NCBI GenBank assembly: GCA_030248135.1
Contig: JASANC010001934.1
Span: forward strand, 30,655-94,654
Direction of reading: 5' to 3'
Origin: Theristus sp. LFF4_11
Taxonomy: Eukaryota > Nematoda > Chromadorea > Monhysterida > Xyalidae
Length of the DNA stretch: 64,000 nucleotides
Shown here: piece by piece, positions 61,426 through 64,000 of the stretch
Layout of the letters: every line of letters starts with the position of its first letter
How positions within the stretch are numbered: position 1 is the first letter of the stretch
Translations under genes and position numbers: made by a program
Notes under the pieces: model-generated
What the model was told of the DNA's origin: nothing
The model's database searches: none
The model's input: the letters and a program-made list of their open reading frames with translations, nothing else

Positions 61426-63645
61426 CTAGGTGAGAAAGACGATGAATATTATGAAGAACACAATGAGCACACCAAACACTTTCAGCGCCAGCCAACGATT
61501 CTGCGATATGCCACGAAAATACTTCAGCAGTTCCAAGTGGGCCGCTTCGACGTTCATTGAGACGTCCTCAACGTTTGAGTCGATTCTGAAAATTCGTGGG
61601 ACAGGTGGCTCTGGGAATGGCACGGAAATAAAACCGGTTAATTCCGCGAAATTATGCGGAAAAAATGTCAAAAAAACACGAGAAATAACCCGCCAATAAA
61701 AAAACACCAAGAAACCTCTGTATGGTCTCGCCCTGTTCGGACACCAGCGTGGCCAGTTGCCGGAAAATCGATCCGAGCTGCAACATAAAGTGAGCGTGAG
61801 GCGTTGGCAGCCATGGCAGCACATCCGAAAGCACCGACCTCCACGATGTGCGACTCGATGTTCTGCATGGCGTCCGCACGTGCGTGATAGTACGCGTGTG
61901 ATTCGTCCACGAGCAACATTTGCTGCTGCTGTCTGCTGCGCTCCACCAGCTCCATGTCAACACCGACCGAGCCACCGGCCTGCGCCGACGACGACGCAGC
62001 CTCGTCATCCAACAGAAGCACGCTACCGACTGCAAAACACACACAAACACACTGGCACATACGCACAGCACCATTATACACTGTTGATACACGCACGCTA
62101 ATTGGGTTACTCGCTATTCGGTAACCAGGTTCATCCTGATACCGAACATCACGAGAAGCAGCGTGTCATTTTGGAATTTTTCAGCTTCAGCGCGTCAAGT
62201 AAAGCATGAGGTTGGCTTTCTGAACCTCGTTCAAAGATGTTCACAAAATCGGATTAAAGACGCACACACAGTGCGACTAACGATTTCCACTTGACGCGGA
62301 CGGTGGCAGACTGCTGGGCACGGGCAGCGCTTGGCCGAATGCGTCACGTCGCGATTTCATTTGTTTCAGATTCTGAGAATTGTTAAAAAAACAGCAATTA
62401 TTGCGGCTGAATGAGGCTTTATTCATTTCATATTTAAAAAAATCATTTTATACAGATGAATTACGGCTAAAAGTGGTGCTGTTTGCAAGTTTCACCTCAG
62501 TGCGTGCCTCCAGGAGCTGTTTGAACTCTTGCGAGACGGTTGCCAAACGCGACTGCAGACCGACCACAACCGACCTGCACGCAAAACGATCGAATGCAAA
62601 ATAAGAAACACTGCGTGTTGTTTCTGCAGCTGTTTTTATGAAGCCAGAGGATTTCTGATGAAATGTGAAACAAGGAAAAGAATGAGTATGACTGCTCAAC
62701 ACAAACTTTGAATGATTCTGCGTCTGTTTGTGGCTGCCGCCGTTGGCGAGGTCGGTCCGGTGCGAACTGAAGTCTTGCAGCATCGCGATCTGCTTGTTCA
62801 GCCCGTGAATGTCCTGAACAACATCTGTTGTTTGCATTTTGGAAGCTGCTTTGTGAAAACTGTGAACCAAAACTAGAACTTTTTTGTGTCAGATAGAATA
62901 TGAAAAAAACGTCGGGAGGGAATAGGGAACAGGGAAATTATTCGAACTTTCCGAACGAGACTGATTCAAAACGCAACAATGAAGAAAGATCAAAAAAGCA
63001 GAACCAAGCAAAAAATGTTCAGGATATTCAACGGAAGACAGACGCAAAAAAGCACAGCTTACTTGTTTGATAATATGCGTCAGCTCCTCCAGTTCCCCAA
63101 TTTTGTCGTCGAATATCGAACGACGTCGTGCGAGTTCGGCCATTTTTTCGAGTTTGGCGCACGTGTGACTCAAGTCGCGGCCGATTCGCCTGCAGTGGCT
63201 TGAGTTTGGGTGAAATGAGCAACAAGAAAACACACTGTCACTGTGTGCACGTGGATCGTGGACGGAAATTTGTGCAAATTAGTTTCGTTGTCTGTCCCTG
63301 TCACTCACTTTGCAATCTGATTGAAGTGCACCGACTCGGCGACTGCTTTACGCGACGGTTTGATGGCACCATTCATCGCCGCTTGCTTCATCTGCAAATC
63401 AAACTGCTACTTTCCAATGTTGAAGACTCAAACTTGATTTGTGAACGCTTTCAGTTGAAAAAAAAATCAAATTCAGTCAAATACCACGAAACTGGCCAAA
63501 ACCGTTACATGATCGGAATGGGTAATCATTGTGTCAGCAAGCTTCAATAAAAGCACATCAAAGTTCGACAATGGCCAACCTGATTTGACTTGGCAGTGCG
63601 AAACTCGACATTTCGCTCGCCGCGTGGCAGACCGTCGAGGCGTCT
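61426..63645 (-). CDS. STX5: Syntaxin 5 (Qa-SNARE), 5' end not resolved
   Basis: Target-membrane SNARE for ER-Golgi and intra-Golgi fusion. Nine exons, 5' to 3': 63645-63580, 63391-63309, 63189-63063, 62813-62707, 62574-62496, 62372-62291, 62029-61839, 61777-61716, 61585-61426. They join in phase to 319 codons. Recognised blocks: ERNVEFRTAKSN (the D-R-T-x-E-F start region), AKRIGRDLSHTCAKLEKM, FDDKIGELEELTHIIKQ, NKQIAMLQDF, VVVGLQSRLATVSQEFK, then the SNARE helix from QQQQMLLVDESHAYYHARAD to GSIFRQLATLVSEQGETIQR (central Gln in FRQLATL). It ends with a membrane anchor, ALKVFGVLIVFFIIFIVFLT, at the extreme C-terminus. No start codon lies in the first listed exon, so one or more upstream exons are missing or lie at or beyond the window edge. 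Confidence 0.93.
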
Positions 63646-63672
63646 CTGGAAACGACCGGGGATTCAGGAGTA

Positions 63673-63990
63673 CCTGCGGTTCAGTTTGATGACGTCGACC
63701 ACTTGCGTAGTGACGCCGCTGCTGTCGCCGGTGTTTTCCACCGAATTACTGGCGGTCAGAAGGCGAATTCGCCGCGTCGAACGAGGGCAATAAAGAAAGC
63801 CGGTTGGAAAAGGACGTCCAATCCGGGACACTTGAGATTTGACAATGACCACCTGCAGTGGACTCTGTTGCTGAGCGCTTCTATGACACCTGCAATACGT
63901 TTCCCGTCCACGTCTCCTCGTTTCGGTTTCTCGCAATGCTGCATCACGGTAATCCTTGACTAGTTTATAATGCTCAGCAAAACAGCTCAA
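63673..63990 (-). other. Possible upstream exon region of syntaxin 5
   Basis: A minus-strand frame is open across this interval and includes the protein-like, acidic stretch NSVENTGDSSGVTTQVVDV before a possible donor (AG|GTACTCC at about 63674). Joining it in frame to the exon at 63645 would need the neighbouring GAG acceptor, so the connection is unproven. The start codon may be outside the window. Confidence 0.3.
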
Positions 63991-64000
63991 ACATCAAAAC

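Noticed and set aside
61652..62096. Second long frame overlapping the syntaxin SNARE exons
   Set aside because: It reads through introns; the spliced syntaxin frame explains the conserved residues.

Overview
This is a piece of an animal nuclear genome. Every protein gene is split by many short spliceosomal introns, the proteins are close relatives of animal proteins (HEATR5, HRD1/synoviolin, syntaxin 5, a rhodopsin-class GPCR, a DEG/ENaC channel), and the spaces between exons are full of DNA transposons. I see no bacterial, viral or organellar gene. I cannot name the phylum; a small-bodied, intron-rich invertebrate fits best. Exon joins were made by hand by requiring GT/GC..AG borders, a continuous reading phase and family similarity. 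All the complete models below stay in frame from start to stop, but individual borders may be off by a few bases.

Layout. 0.67-27.75 kb, minus strand: one HEATR5 gene in 41 exons, whose introns carry TA-flanked MITEs, a 4.1 kb TTAA-flanked inverted-repeat element and a hAT element. 28.2-34.3 kb: transposon-rich interval with a second hAT element, G-homopolymer blocks and a mariner-like element carrying a foldback element inside it. 35.4-36.3 kb, minus: an unrecognised two-pass, Cys-rich membrane protein. 36.4-37.2 kb: an inverted minisatellite and a TCTCG-rich element. 37.9-40.4 kb, minus: an orphan peptide-receptor-like GPCR. 41.7-44.4 kb, plus: a GH27 alpha-N-acetylgalactosaminidase. 45.1-46.4 kb, plus: a secreted ML-domain protein resembling the GM2 activator. 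47.2-51.1 kb, plus: a DEG/ENaC channel. 52.1-57.2 kb, minus: synoviolin/HRD1. 57.3-61.3 kb: two nested transposon stacks. 61.4 kb to the right edge, minus: syntaxin 5, with its 5' end unresolved.

How the genes relate. The clearest functional pair is the lysosomal hydrolase followed, in the same direction, by the GM2-activator-like lipid-binding protein; in animals such proteins act together on glycosphingolipids. The short gap between them holds a MITE that carries a palindromic TCACGTGA E-box and a CCAAT box just before the activator-like gene. HEATR5 (TGN/endosome clathrin adaptor traffic), syntaxin 5 (ER-Golgi fusion) and synoviolin (ER-associated degradation) are also secretory-pathway genes, but nothing shows that the proximity is more than chance.

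Repeats. At least four MITE families recur: a G-run family with 7 copies, a TA-flanked palindromic family with TCACGTGA arms, a family with GCGACTCAATGCG ends, and a family with GGCCGA..TGGCAG ends. Two hAT elements have perfect 8-bp target duplications and a third has one mismatch. Two 3' ends of one non-LTR retrotransposon family are present.
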